Assembly: GCA_023400235.1 (NCBI GenBank)
Contig: JAEXFI010000004.1
Span: 19,236 to 83,235, forward strand
DNA: 64,000 bases
Reading direction: 5' to 3'
Source: Bacillota bacterium
GTDB lineage: Bacteria; Bacillota; Clostridia; Acetivibrionales; DSM-1351
The translations under genes and the position numbers were made by a program. Positions 53,064 through 62,156 of this stretch are shown here, piece by piece. The notes beneath the pieces were generated by a model. It worked only from the letters and a program-made list of their open reading frames with translations. It searched no databases and was not told where the DNA came from. Position 1 is the stretch's first letter. Each line of letters begins with the position of its first letter.

Positions 53064-55007
53064 TCAGTTGTCCATATCCATTAAAACAAAGGGTATCAAA
53101 TGTGATGCTGCAAATTTATGGGCCGCCGAACCATAATTGCAATAAATAGTCAGATTATTAGCTTCTGAAAATGCAAAACTGTCAATATTAACAACACTGT
53201 CCGGAATAATCAGTTTTTCCAGACTGCTGTTGTTATAAAAAGCAAAAGCTTCTATCTCCGCTACGCCATCGGGTATTGCTAAATTGTCAAGGCTGGTACA
53301 GTCGGCAAACGCATATTCTTTTATAATTGTACTTGTGCCAGGGAGGGTAACCTTCTTCAAATTGCTGCAGTATCTGAAGGCTCCGTTGTTTATAACGGTG
53401 ACGCTTTGCGGAACAGTCACCTCTGTCAGGCTTTCGCACCCATTAAAAGCTCCCGGGCTGAAGGATTTTATATTGCCCGGAATAGTTACAGCATTGGCCT
53501 TGCCTGTGTATCGTATCAGTATACCATCGCCTGCTACAACAAAGTCACCCTTAAAGGACTTCAACCAAGGAGTCTTGTCAAAAGCTCCTCCTCCAATAGC
53601 TTTAACAGTGCGCGGAATAGTAACGCTTTTGAGGCTGTCACAATTTTCAAAGGCGAAATCCCCGATGCTGACCAAACTGGCAGGAAAAACCACAGCTTTT
53701 AATTTGTAGTTGCCCTTAAATACACTGGCACTAATGATTTTTGTTCCATTTGGTATTGTGACCGTACCGCCCTTCCCGTTATATTTAAGCAGCAAACCAT
53801 CACCTACCAGCATAAATTCGCCTTTATAGTCATTAACCCACCCAGTGCTTGAAAATGCATTGAGACCTACAGTTTTTACACTCTTTGGCATGGTCACTTT
53901 CTTAAGGTTTCTACAATCGTCAAAAGCCCTCATTTCTATAGTTGTAACACCCTCAGGAATGACTATGCTCTTGAGATTCTTACAGCCGGAAAAGGCAAAA
54001 TCCCCAATACTGGTAACATCTTTTCCAATGGTCACGACTGCAAGGCTGTCGCAGCTGGCAAAGGTAAAGCTGTCAATTCTTTTCACACCCTTGGGTATCT
54101 TTATACTTTTTAATTTTGGAGACTCGGAAAACGCAAAACTTCCAATACTTTTCATGCTGTCAGGCAGAGTAACACTTTCAAGGTTTTTGCATTCAGTAAA
54201 GGCATTCCTTTCAATAACAGCTATTCCTTTTGGAATTGTAACACTTTTCAAACTGTCACATTTTGCAAAGGCACCGTTACTTATTTTAGACAGGTTCTTT
54301 GAAAGCACCAGGTTCTTTATGCTTGTACAATTCCTGAAGGCTGATTCACCCATTTCTGTAATACTGTCTGGCAGGGTAATACCTGTCAGTGCGGTACAGT
54401 CCATAAAAGCACCATATCCAAGGCCGGTAACGCTTTTGGGTATGGTTACACTTTTCAAACTGCTGCAGCCCATGAACATCTCATCACCAATTGCTGTAAT
54501 GCTGTCGGGAATAACTACACTTGTAATATCTGTATTTTCAGCAAAGGCACCTTCAACCATGGTTTTAATTCCAGTCGGTATTACTGCGGCACCTTTTCCC
54601 TTATACTTTATTAGAATTTTATCGCCTTCAACCACATAATCTCCAGGGTAATTTTCAAGCCAGGGAGTATTTAAAAAGGCATCCCTTCCGATACTTGTGA
54701 TACTGCTGGGAATGGTCACACTTGTCAGTGATTCACAATTTGCAAAAGCTTTTTTGCCAATACTTTTAACACTTTCAGGAATAGTTATGCTTGTTATTGA
54801 TTCGTTAATAAACGCTTGAGAATCAATAGCGGTAATGTAATTGGGAATAACCACATCCTTGCTGTTACCCAGGTAGCTTTTCAACACATAATTGTCGTCA
54901 AGCACGTATTCCTGAATGTCAGCCGCCTTGGCAGGCAAACTGAGTAAGGCCAATAATATTAATAGCACAATAAATGTTCCGGAAAATTTCTTAATCGTTT
55001 TATCCAT
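53064..55007 (-). CDS. BspA-type leucine-rich-repeat secreted protein
   Basis: The 647-residue protein has a signal peptide (about 1-28, FIVLLILLALLSLPAKA). About 22 LRR_5 units of roughly 23 residues follow, with the pattern I-GxxAFxxCxxLxxVTIPxxV. Three island segments interrupt them, each with GDFVVxGDGILIxY-type sequence (near 125, 375 and 470). Such proteins are surface or secreted scaffolds involved in adhesion or binding. There is no sortase, SLH or dockerin anchor, so it is probably released. The ATG at 55007 follows AGGAG. It appears monocistronic. Confidence 0.85.
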   Translation of the reverse strand: MDKTIKKFSGTFIVLLILLALLSLPAKAADIQEYVLDDNYVLKSYLGNSKDVVIPNYITAIDSQAFINESITSITIPESVKSIGKKAFANCESLTSVTIPSSITSIGRDAFLNTPWLENYPGDYVVEGDKILIKYKGKGAAVIPTGIKTMVEGAFAENTDITSVVIPDSITAIGDEMFMGCSSLKSVTIPKSVTGLGYGAFMDCTALTGITLPDSITEMGESAFRNCTSIKNLVLSKNLSKISNGAFAKCDSLKSVTIPKGIAVIERNAFTECKNLESVTLPDSMKSIGSFAFSESPKLKSIKIPKGVKRIDSFTFASCDSLAVVTIGKDVTSIGDFAFSGCKNLKSIVIPEGVTTIEMRAFDDCRNLKKVTMPKSVKTVGLNAFSSTGWVNDYKGEFMLVGDGLLLKYNGKGGTVTIPNGTKIISASVFKGNYKLKAVVFPASLVSIGDFAFENCDSLKSVTIPRTVKAIGGGAFDKTPWLKSFKGDFVVAGDGILIRYTGKANAVTIPGNIKSFSPGAFNGCESLTEVTVPQSVTVINNGAFRYCSNLKKVTLPGTSTIIKEYAFADCTSLDNLAIPDGVAEIEAFAFYNNSSLEKLIIPDSVVNIDSFAFSEANNLTIYCNYGSAAHKFAASHLIPFVLMDMDN

Positions 55008-55197
55008 CCCTATCTCCTAACGTTTTAAATAAATTCATATGCAAATAATGCCATACTGTTAATATATTATTATTTAACCGATTTTTCAAGAGTTATGGAA
55101 TATAATGTCGAATTAACTGCTTGTTCTGTGTGCTTTTGCAGTATTTATGCCGTATACTTTTTGCCTGCGTTTATTCAGTTTATTTTTTTGTCTATGT

Positions 55198-55548
55198 TTA
55201 CTCTTTTGAGACTTTCTGTGCTTGTGCCTTGAGATAGTCAATATAATCGTTGCCCCAGGATTCTAAAGCTTCCAGTACCGGAAGGAATTTACGTCCCAGC
55301 TCACTCAAGGAGTATTCCACCTTGGGCGGTATTTGATTGTAAGCCTTACGGATAATCAGCCCATGGTCCTCCATCAAATGAAGCTGCTTTGCCAAAGTCG
55401 CCTGGGTCATATCTGACAGGGCCCTTTGAAGCTCATTAAACCGCATTGTCCTGCAGCTCAGTATATATAGGATAAGCAAGGTCCATTTACCGGACAATAT
55501 CTTCTGTGCAGTAGTATATGGACATATCCCAAATAAATCTTTATTCAT
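55198..55548 (-). CDS. HxlR-family winged-helix transcriptional regulator
   Basis: This 116-residue DNA-binding protein of the MarR/HxlR type carries the family core: CPYTTAQKILSGKWTLLILYIL, RFNELQRALSDMTQATLAKQL and a wing region ending in VEYSLSELG. The family often responds to reactive electrophiles or redox state through an N-terminal cysteine, and Cys9 is placed suitably here. GGGAG precedes the ATG. It is divergent from the flavin/pyridoxamine-oxidase-like gene, which it probably controls. Confidence 0.9.
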   Translation of the reverse strand: MNKDLFGICPYTTAQKILSGKWTLLILYILSCRTMRFNELQRALSDMTQATLAKQLHLMEDHGLIIRKAYNQIPPKVEYSLSELGRKFLPVLEALESWGNDYIDYLKAQAQKVSKE

Positions 55549-55581
55549 AATGCTCCCTTAATCATTAATAGTATTTTTAAT

Positions 55582-55599
55582 AGTATCCTTAAAGATACT
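55582..55599. promoter_or_regulatory. Candidate operator of the HxlR regulator
   Basis: The palindrome AGTATCCTTAAAGATACT lies in the divergent promoter region between the regulator and the pyridoxamine-oxidase-like gene. Position and symmetry suit a dimeric winged-helix repressor. This is inference from position. Confidence 0.5.
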
Positions 55600-55697
55600 T
55601 ACTATAATAAAAAATCGTACTTGTAAATAGTAGTGTAGTATATATAATTGTATCATTAAGGTTGTTGAACATCAAATTTATTATAAGGAGTATAATC

Positions 55698-56090
55698 ATG
55701 AAAGAAGTTTACGAATTTTTGAAAAAATGCAATACCTACTATATTGCTACTGTTGATGGTGACCAGCCAAGAGTACGTCCCTTTGGCACAGTAAATATTT
55801 TTGAAGACAAGCTTTACATTCAAACTGGTAAAATGAAAAATGTAGCAAAACAGATAGCTTTGAATCCCAAGACAGAGATAAGTGCTTTTGACGGTAAGAC
55901 CTGGATACGCCTGTCAGCTGTTCTTGTAGAGGATAACCGTATCGAGGTGCAGCAATCAATGCTGGACGCCTACCCCAGTCTGCAGGGAATGTACAAGGTG
56001 GGAGACGGGAACACGCAGCTTTATTACCTGAAAGAGGCCGAGGCAGTATTTACAACCTTTGGCGGCGAAGCTAAAACCGTTAAATTCTGA
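55698..56090 (+). CDS. Pyridoxamine 5'-phosphate oxidase-like flavin-binding protein
   Basis: This 130-residue single-domain split-barrel flavoprotein has the N-terminal KKCNTYYIATVDGDQPRVRPFG, the family's FMN-contacting strand pair, and ends with FTTFGGEAKTVKF. Members reduce or bind small electrophiles, F420 or FMN; the substrate is unknown. The ATG at 55698 follows AAGGAG, whereas an ORF start at 55662 would precede that site. It is divergent from the HxlR regulator gene, a pairing common in Firmicutes, and is followed by a strong terminator. Confidence 0.85.
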   Translation: MKEVYEFLKKCNTYYIATVDGDQPRVRPFGTVNIFEDKLYIQTGKMKNVAKQIALNPKTEISAFDGKTWIRLSAVLVEDNRIEVQQSMLDAYPSLQGMYKVGDGNTQLYYLKEAEAVFTTFGGEAKTVKF

Positions 56091-56104
56091 TGCAGGTCTT
56101 ATAA

Positions 56105-56131
56105 AACCCCGGTTATTTGCCGGGGTTTTTT
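56105..56131 (+). terminator. Rho-independent terminator
   Basis: The stem AACCCCGG/CCGGGGTT around a short TTATTTG loop is followed by TTTTTT. It ends the pyridoxamine-oxidase-like gene. Confidence 0.9.
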
Positions 56132-56214
56132 CATAGGAATTAACCTGAGAGATTCAATCAAATGGAATAAAACAGCTGCCATTGAAGGAGCGCTAACCAA
56201 TGCAACTATTATAT

Positions 56215-57060
56215 TTACAGCTTAAATTCAGAAAGAATTTTTTCCGGCTTATCTGCACTATTAGCAATAATCTTTTCTTCATTTGTGACAAAATACAATA
56301 AAGTGTCTATGACTACTATTTCATTCAACCTGGAATACCCTTTATAATAATCAAATGCCTGTCCAGAAACACTAGTTAATAAAAAATAATTTGATAATTT
56401 TGAAACCGGAGAATATTCAAAACCTGTAATTGCAATAACCTTCAATCCCTTTTCTTTTGCGAGCTCCAAGGCTTGCACAACCTGCTTGGATTCACCGGAC
56501 CTGGAAATAGCTATGACAATATCTTCAGAATCTGCCAAGTTTACGTGATTCATAAAATATTCCGGGATAGTGCTGTAAGTACATTTAACCCCAAGACGGC
56601 CCAACCTAAACCCCATATACATAGCTAACGGACTTGTATTTCCTACTGCCACCATATGAACCTGTTTGCTGGTTTTTATCAGGTTTACACATTCCAGCAG
56701 CTCACCTTGGTCCAGGTTTTTTCCTATTTCCATCAGACTGGAAGAGAAATCCTTAAACAAGCCACTTACGGAGTCGGTATTTATATTTTCCATTCCAACA
56801 TCAGTTATTTGTTTGCGCCCCAGATCCCTTGACAAGTCAATTCTTAACTGGTAGTAGCCTTGATAGCCTATATGCTTGCATAGTCTAATTACCGTTGCAT
56901 CACTTACGCCACTAAAATTAGCCAATTCCGATACGTTAGCATTTACTGCCTGCTCTGGATTTTCTAAAATAAAATCTGCTACTTTCTTTTCAGCTAAAAA
57001 AATATTATTATAATTTTGCTTGATTGTTTCTATAACCGTCATGCCTTTATTCGTTTCCAT
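56215..57060 (-). CDS. RpiR/MurR-family transcriptional regulator with SIS domain
   Basis: The 281-residue regulator has an N-terminal HTH_6 domain (about 1-80, AEKKVADFILENPE and SDATVIRLCKHIGYQGYYQLR). The C-terminal SIS domain (about 110-260) binds phosphosugars: VHMVAVGNTSPLAMYM and AISRSGESKQVVQAL. It stands directly downstream of the aldolase and importer operon, so it most likely senses the phosphosugar imported or produced by that operon. The ATG at 57060 follows AAGGGGAAG. Confidence 0.9.
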   Translation of the reverse strand: METNKGMTVIETIKQNYNNIFLAEKKVADFILENPEQAVNANVSELANFSGVSDATVIRLCKHIGYQGYYQLRIDLSRDLGRKQITDVGMENINTDSVSGLFKDFSSSLMEIGKNLDQGELLECVNLIKTSKQVHMVAVGNTSPLAMYMGFRLGRLGVKCTYSTIPEYFMNHVNLADSEDIVIAISRSGESKQVVQALELAKEKGLKVIAITGFEYSPVSKLSNYFLLTSVSGQAFDYYKGYSRLNEIVVIDTLLYFVTNEEKIIANSADKPEKILSEFKL

Positions 57061-57390
57061 AGCTTTTCTTCCCCTTATTCAGTTTATTTCAAAATATTGT
57101 TTTGATATATAAGTTAATAAACCATATAACTAAATTTCTTCTCCATAGGGATTATCAAAAATACTGTTTTATATAAAATACTATAACATATAAGTTGGCT
57201 GTAAAAACATCTCTATTTTAAAATTTGAATCAAGAGGATCAAACCAAGCTTTACTCTGATATTTTTCTTTTCTTATTTCCGCTATCCTGTGTACATTATG
57301 TAAAATGGAGTTCCAAGCTTCAGATCGGTTTGCTCCTCTGAAGCTTAGAACCGATATCAGTTTACAATTTATGTACTGCTCTGAAGTCTC
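57061..57390. other. Intergenic region with interlocking inverted repeats
   Basis: This AT-rich 330-bp gap between the first aldolase gene and the RpiR gene holds no coding sequence. It holds the interlocked stems at 57315-57355. A dyad TCAAAA-TATTG-TTTTGA near 57091-57107, upstream of rpiR, could be an autoregulatory site. Confidence 0.5.
57315..57355. other. Pseudoknot-like pair of interleaved inverted repeats
   Basis: Stem 1 pairs AAGCTTCAGA (57315-57324) with TCTGAAGCTT (57337-57346). Stem 2 pairs ATCGGTT (57324-57330, inside the loop of stem 1) with AACCGAT (57349-57355). The two stems interlock, giving an H-type pseudoknot or two alternative hairpins. It lies 36 bp past the stop of the last operon gene, so it may act as a terminator, a switch or a 3'-end protector. 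Confidence 0.6.
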
Positions 57391-58251
57391 TTAGTATAGC
57401 TTGGCTTTACCGTCTGCGTTGAAGAGTTCGATCTTTTGGTAAGCTACCTCTTTTAAAGCTTCTATACAAGGAGGATAGATGGAATTTGGCTCTCTGGTAA
57501 CCGGATCTTTAAGAATTTCACGGCATTTCTTATAAAATGCATCCTTAATATCACTTGATATATTGATCTTGTTGATCCCCAAGCTCACGGCTGCAGCAAT
57601 TTCGCTGTCGGCGTTGGCAGAGCCCCCATGTAAGACTAAAGGAATTTGAACCTTTGACTTTATTTCCTTCAGCAGATCCAGTTTCAGCTCTGGTTTCATA
57701 TCCTTGGGATAGATGCCATGGGAAGTGCCAATAGCTATTGCCAGGCAGTCTACATTGGTAGCTTCCACAAAAGTGACAGTATCTGCAGGATTAACATATA
57801 TGATTACATCCGTACCGGCCTCAGCCTCAGGACCAGTAGTACCAATCGTACCCAGTTCACCTTCAACCGAAACGTTAACAGCATGTGCAAGTTCAACAAC
57901 CTTTTTGCAGATTGCTATATTATCTTCCAGTGATGATGTGGAAGCATCAATCATTACAGAGGTAAAACCGCTTTGTATTGCTGTCATGATCTGATCTATC
58001 GTTGCGCCGTGATCCAGATGAATACACACGGGAACAGTTGCTTTATTTGCCTCATCAATTACAGTCTTCACAAAGGAATTACCCACAAAGCTCAATTCAT
58101 CCGGGTGAATTGCGATGATGACAGGAGACTGTTTTTCTTCGGAAGCTTCAAGTACACCTCTCAGTATCATATTACTGCTTGTGTTAAAGGCTGGAACGGC
58201 AAAATTGTTTGCATTTGCTACAGCCAGTATTTCTTTCATATTCATTAACAT
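57391..58251 (-). CDS. Class II (zinc) fructose-bisphosphate/ketose-bisphosphate aldolase, copy 1
   Basis: The 286-residue TIM barrel of the FbaA/GatY/KbaY class has the catalytic Asp and zinc His in IHLDHGATIDQ, VEGELGTIGTTG with the metal-linked acidic residue, SHGIYP, and VLHGGSANADSE for phosphate binding. It cleaves a ketose-1,6-bisphosphate or a related sugar phosphate to dihydroxyacetone phosphate and an aldehyde. It is the last gene of the importer operon. It is clearly distinct from its neighbour copy, suggesting different substrates or a hetero-oligomer. GGGGG precedes the start region. Confidence 0.88.
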   Translation of the reverse strand: MLMNMKEILAVANANNFAVPAFNTSSNMILRGVLEASEEKQSPVIIAIHPDELSFVGNSFVKTVIDEANKATVPVCIHLDHGATIDQIMTAIQSGFTSVMIDASTSSLEDNIAICKKVVELAHAVNVSVEGELGTIGTTGPEAEAGTDVIIYVNPADTVTFVEATNVDCLAIAIGTSHGIYPKDMKPELKLDLLKEIKSKVQIPLVLHGGSANADSEIAAAVSLGINKINISSDIKDAFYKKCREILKDPVTREPNSIYPPCIEALKEVAYQKIELFNADGKAKLY

Positions 58252-58313
58252 AATTAATAACCCCCATAAAATGATAATTGTTTATTTTATTTTCAAAAAA
58301 ACTTATTTTACTT

Positions 58314-59162
58314 TTACACTCTGAATCTGGTCAAAATATCCAGCTTTTGTTCTGCAACACTCATTACGGCATTTCTTGCAGCGTTCATAACCTCAACAAT
58401 ATCACATTGGGCGCCGCCCTTCTCCTGAAACACCTTGTAAATCGCTTGATTGTATGCATTAAAGAAATCAGTTCCTATATTAATCTTTGCAATGCCCATC
58501 TTCACCATTTTTTCAACTTCACTGTCAGGGGTGCCGGAGCCTCCGTGAACTACAATCGGGCATGCAACTGTGTCTATTAGTTCCTTCAGCAACTCAAAAT
58601 TAATCTTTGGCGGGTATTTATAGCTTCCATGTGCTGTCCCAACGGAAACAGCCAGACAATCAATTTTTGTCTCTTCCACAAATTTCCGGGCAACAATTGG
58701 ATCGGTGTAGCCCAACGCAATTTCCTCGGGCGTACAGTCGGCATCTGAAATAGTTCCCAACTCAGCCTCTACGGAAATTCCCTTTTCATGGGCCAGTGCA
58801 ACAACTCTTTTTGTTTCCCGGACATTGATCTCATAGTCCTCCGATGCCAAATCAATCATGACTCCGGAATAATTATTATCAATACATAATTTTGCCTGTT
58901 CGTATGAACTACCATGATCCAACCCCAGCGCAAGCTTTACTTTAGCATTTCTTGCAGCTATATTGGCAATTGCCTGCATGTAGTCAGCACCCGCATATTG
59001 AATATGGTTTCGATATGTCTGGATAATTATCGGTGCATTCATATGATCCGCCGCCAGCGACACTGCTTGAATCATTTCCATATTTATTGCATTAAACCCA
59101 CCGATTGTGATTTTATGTTCCCTGGCATATTCTAAAAGTTCCTTGTAATTTACAAGTGCCAT
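58314..59162 (-). CDS. Class II (zinc) ketose-bisphosphate aldolase, copy 2
   Basis: This second class II aldolase has 282 residues with GLDHGSSYEQAKL, VEAELGTISDADC, VGTAHGSYKYP and VVHGGSGTPDSEV. Identity to copy 1 is moderate, with all metal and phosphate-binding signatures kept. AAGGAG precedes the ATG. It sits between the ATPase gene and aldolase copy 1 in one operon, so it should act on the imported substrate or on its phosphorylated derivative. Fructose, tagatose or a longer-chain phosphosugar cannot be told apart here. Confidence 0.88.
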   Translation of the reverse strand: MALVNYKELLEYAREHKITIGGFNAINMEMIQAVSLAADHMNAPIIIQTYRNHIQYAGADYMQAIANIAARNAKVKLALGLDHGSSYEQAKLCIDNNYSGVMIDLASEDYEINVRETKRVVALAHEKGISVEAELGTISDADCTPEEIALGYTDPIVARKFVEETKIDCLAVSVGTAHGSYKYPPKINFELLKELIDTVACPIVVHGGSGTPDSEVEKMVKMGIAKINIGTDFFNAYNQAIYKVFQEKGGAQCDIVEVMNAARNAVMSVAEQKLDILTRFRV

Positions 59163-59185
59163 AAGGCTCCTTTCTCCCGGTCACT

Positions 59186-60304
59186 TTAAACTTCTATTGA
59201 ACCTGCTCCCAGCTTGCTGTCTGTTTCAGCATCAAACAGAAGATTTTTACTTCCTGAAATATTAATCATATGTTTTGAACCAATCTTGAAATCTTTACTT
59301 CCAAATACTACTGCATTTACTCTTTGTCCTCCCAGCTCTAAAATTACCATTGTCTCCATACCCGAAGGCAGTGACGAATATACCTTTGCTTCAATATTTC
59401 CGCCCTCATCAATTAAAATGTACTCCGGCCTTACTCCCAGTGTTACCTTAGTGGGTTTCTCAAATGGTTTCAATTCCATATTATTATCCGGCCTGAACTT
59501 TAATTTGAGATTATCATTCTTTAGAGTAAGCACATTTCCTTCAACATTACATATAAAATCCATAAGATTTATGGTGGGGCTGCCCACAAAATCTGCAACA
59601 AATTTATTGACCGGATTACTATACAAATCAAGCGGTTCACAATATTGCTGCAGCAGCCCTTTTTTCATAAGGCAAATCTCTGTTGATAGCGCCATGGCTT
59701 CTTGCTGGTCATGAGTTACATACACAAATGTTGATTTTGTATCCAGATGCAAACGTTTTAATTCCGCCCTCATATCCAGGCGCAGCTTTGCATCCAGGTT
59801 TGATAACGGTTCATCCATAAGCAGGATGGATGGATTTGTAGCCAAGGTTCTTGCAATAGCCACTCTCTGCTGCTGTCCTCCGCTCAATTCCGAGGGATAA
59901 CGTTCTGCAAACTCATCAATCTGTAATGTCCCCAGCAATTCCTCAACTCTTTTTTTAATCTCCGGCTTGCTCCACTTTAAGTTTTCCAATCCGAATGCAA
60001 TATTTTTATATACCGTCATATGTGGCCACAAAGCATAGTTTTGAAACAGAAACCCTATATTTCTTTTGTCTGGGGTTATATCAATCCCCTTTTCCGAAGA
60101 GAAAACCAACTTATCATCTATCCATATTTCACCTTCTGTTGGTGTTTCCAATCCGGCAATCATTCGCAATGTAGTTGTTTTTCCGCATCCAGAGGGCCCC
60201 AGGAGAGTTACATAGCTTCCATCTTTTATTTCCAGGTTCAGGCAATCTACAGCTACACTATCCTTATACTTCTTGGTAATGTTTTTTAAAATAATATTAG
60301 GCAT
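59186..60304 (-). CDS. ABC importer ATP-binding protein (Fbp/Pot/Afu-type)
   Basis: The 372-residue ATPase has Walker A GPSGCGKTT, Q-loop LFQNYALWPHM, signature LSGGQQQRVAIARTL, Walker B ILLMDEPLSNLD and the H-loop in VTHDQQEAM. A C-terminal TOBE-like regulatory domain follows (about 240-372, VTLGVRPEYI). This is the architecture of importers for spermidine, iron, phosphonate and hexose phosphates. It powers the fused permease encoded 3 bp upstream. GGAGG lies 7 bases before the ATG. Confidence 0.93.
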   Translation of the reverse strand: MPNIILKNITKKYKDSVAVDCLNLEIKDGSYVTLLGPSGCGKTTTLRMIAGLETPTEGEIWIDDKLVFSSEKGIDITPDKRNIGFLFQNYALWPHMTVYKNIAFGLENLKWSKPEIKKRVEELLGTLQIDEFAERYPSELSGGQQQRVAIARTLATNPSILLMDEPLSNLDAKLRLDMRAELKRLHLDTKSTFVYVTHDQQEAMALSTEICLMKKGLLQQYCEPLDLYSNPVNKFVADFVGSPTINLMDFICNVEGNVLTLKNDNLKLKFRPDNNMELKPFEKPTKVTLGVRPEYILIDEGGNIEAKVYSSLPSGMETMVILELGGQRVNAVVFGSKDFKIGSKHMINISGSKNLLFDAETDSKLGAGSIEV

Positions 60305-60307
60305 TTT

Positions 60308-62089
60308 CTAGCCTCCAATTCCAGTTTGAATTGATGCCCCAGTCAGTTTGTTAATTAACTTGTCCGCGACAATTACAATCAATACAATCATAAGCGTTAT
60401 TGCATTGGCATATTGATCGTATCCCTTTGAATTATATTGAAAGAGCAATGCAGTCAGAACAATTGATCCCGGAGTATAAAGCAGTACAAACAACTCCAGT
60501 TCTCTCATACCGGACATAAAAGGTAATAAATACCCTGATACAATACTCTGCTTTTGGATGGGTATCAAAATCCTTGTCATTCTTTTGGGCCAGCTTGCTC
60601 CTAGTATCTGTGCCGACTCTTCCAGCGTGGGGCTGATCTGGAACATAGAATTTACTCCTGCTCTGGAGGCCATGGGCAAATACTTGACAGTTCCTATAAT
60701 CAACAGAAGAATAGGGCTTCCGTATAATGCCGGTATTACACCTCGTTGTTGTGAAAACATTGATAAATATATGGTTCCGAAGGCCAGGCTTGGAATCAGG
60801 TAGGGAACAAACGTAAGTCCGTTGACTATATTGGAAACCCGGCTTCCCCATCGCCTCACAATGGAATACCCGGATAAACATCCCAAGGTACCTGCACCTA
60901 ACGCACAGCATATGGCTATAATAACAGTATTTTTCAAAGCTCTCCATACCGTGCTGTTGACTAAAACACCGTTAGTAATCGCATTATCAGTTCCTATCCA
61001 ATATTTTAAGCTGAAATTGGATAAGGAATAATTGCCTTGAACTGTTATCAGGCTTTCAATAGCAAAACTGCAAAGCGGAACTATTGTTATACTGAATATA
61101 AATAAAACTGCCACTACACTGACAAGATTTCTCGCCCCACGCAATTTCGTCAATGTTATATTAGAACTTTTTCCTGATACCGTAGTATAAGACTTTCTGG
61201 TTCCTATCATTTTTTGATTGATACCAAGTACAACCATACTGAGCAAAATCATCATAAGCGATAACGCATAGCCTGCTCCGGGATTAGTTCCATTCAAATA
61301 CCTGTACATCTGCGTTGTCAGCGTATAATATTTAACTGGTAGGCCAAGAAACTGCGCTGTAGCGAAGGAATTCATCCCCGACGAAAATACCAGAATAAAA
61401 GTTGATAATATTGAAGGCAGTGCCAGAGGAACTGTTATTTTAATGATCATACGTAATTTCGAGGTTTTAAGAACAGTTGCCGCCTCTTCCAAGTTTGAAT
61501 CCATGTTTCTTAAAACTCCGCCTATTAATATATAAGCAAAAGGTGCATAATGTAAGCCAATGACCATTGATATGGGGAATGGACCATAAGCAAACCAATT
61601 TGGCGTTGTGATTCCTGTTAAGGATGTAAAAAGTCCTGTTGTTCCTCCAACCAAACTGTTTTTAAAAAAGTTATTCCATGCTAATGCCAATGTCCATGAA
61701 GGCATAATATAAGGAAGCATGAAAAGTCCTGCTATTGTTCTTTTAAATCTGATATCTGTTCTAACTACAAGCCAGGTATAAACACCCCCCACTAAAATGG
61801 CCACAAAGCAAGCACCCAACGAGGTAGACAGTGAATGCAGCAATGGAGTATAAAAGTTATTGATACTGGCCTTATCAAATAATATCTTCATCCAATGATA
61901 CCCTGTGATATCACCCGCTTTTGAACCGGCTATTCTCAGTACCTCAGCATTATGAACTATGACTGTATCCTGAAAAATAGAAAGTAGCGGAATAACAACC
62001 AGATATCCTAAAACCAGTATCATTAAAGATAAGAAAACATTATATGGTTTTGAATAATAATTTGACAGTCTGTTTAATGTTGTTTTCAA
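60308..62089 (-). CDS. ABC importer permease, two fused FbpB-type domains
   Basis: About 593 residues contain two tandem binding-protein-dependent permease domains with roughly 12 helices. Each has an EAA-like coupling loop (EEAATVLKTSKLRMI in the first half, EESAQILGASWPKRM in the second). Fused permeases of this type occur in FbpB and AfuB systems. I choose the TTG at 62089, preceded by AGAGGTG, because the upstream ATG at 62125 lies inside a strong 18-bp hairpin. An intermediate TTG at 62107 is also possible. It is followed almost directly by the ATPase gene. Confidence 0.88.
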   Translation of the reverse strand: MKTTLNRLSNYYSKPYNVFLSLMILVLGYLVVIPLLSIFQDTVIVHNAEVLRIAGSKAGDITGYHWMKILFDKASINNFYTPLLHSLSTSLGACFVAILVGGVYTWLVVRTDIRFKRTIAGLFMLPYIMPSWTLALAWNNFFKNSLVGGTTGLFTSLTGITTPNWFAYGPFPISMVIGLHYAPFAYILIGGVLRNMDSNLEEAATVLKTSKLRMIIKITVPLALPSILSTFILVFSSGMNSFATAQFLGLPVKYYTLTTQMYRYLNGTNPGAGYALSLMMILLSMVVLGINQKMIGTRKSYTTVSGKSSNITLTKLRGARNLVSVVAVLFIFSITIVPLCSFAIESLITVQGNYSLSNFSLKYWIGTDNAITNGVLVNSTVWRALKNTVIIAICCALGAGTLGCLSGYSIVRRWGSRVSNIVNGLTFVPYLIPSLAFGTIYLSMFSQQRGVIPALYGSPILLLIIGTVKYLPMASRAGVNSMFQISPTLEESAQILGASWPKRMTRILIPIQKQSIVSGYLLPFMSGMRELELFVLLYTPGSIVLTALLFQYNSKGYDQYANAITLMIVLIVIVADKLINKLTGASIQTGIGG

Positions 62090-62107
62090 TGGTACACCTC
62101 TATTCAA

Positions 62108-62148
62108 AGTATCTCCAGATACCATGCTTTATGGTATCTGGAAATACT
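62108..62148 (-). terminator. Intercistronic hairpin between binding-protein and permease genes
   Basis: The arms at 62108-62125 and 62131-62148 match over 18 bp with one mismatch (core CCAGATACCAT/ATGGTATCTGG, loop of 5). It lies between the lipoprotein and permease genes. Such hairpins typically stabilise the upstream mRNA and attenuate downstream transcription, giving more binding protein than permease. Confidence 0.8.
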
Positions 62149-62156
62149 TTAACTTA

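Noticed and set aside
53284..54639. Long plus-strand open frames opposite the LRR gene (141 and 264 residues)
   Set aside because: They are antisense shadows of a highly repetitive coding sequence, with repeated low-complexity translations and no ribosome binding site.
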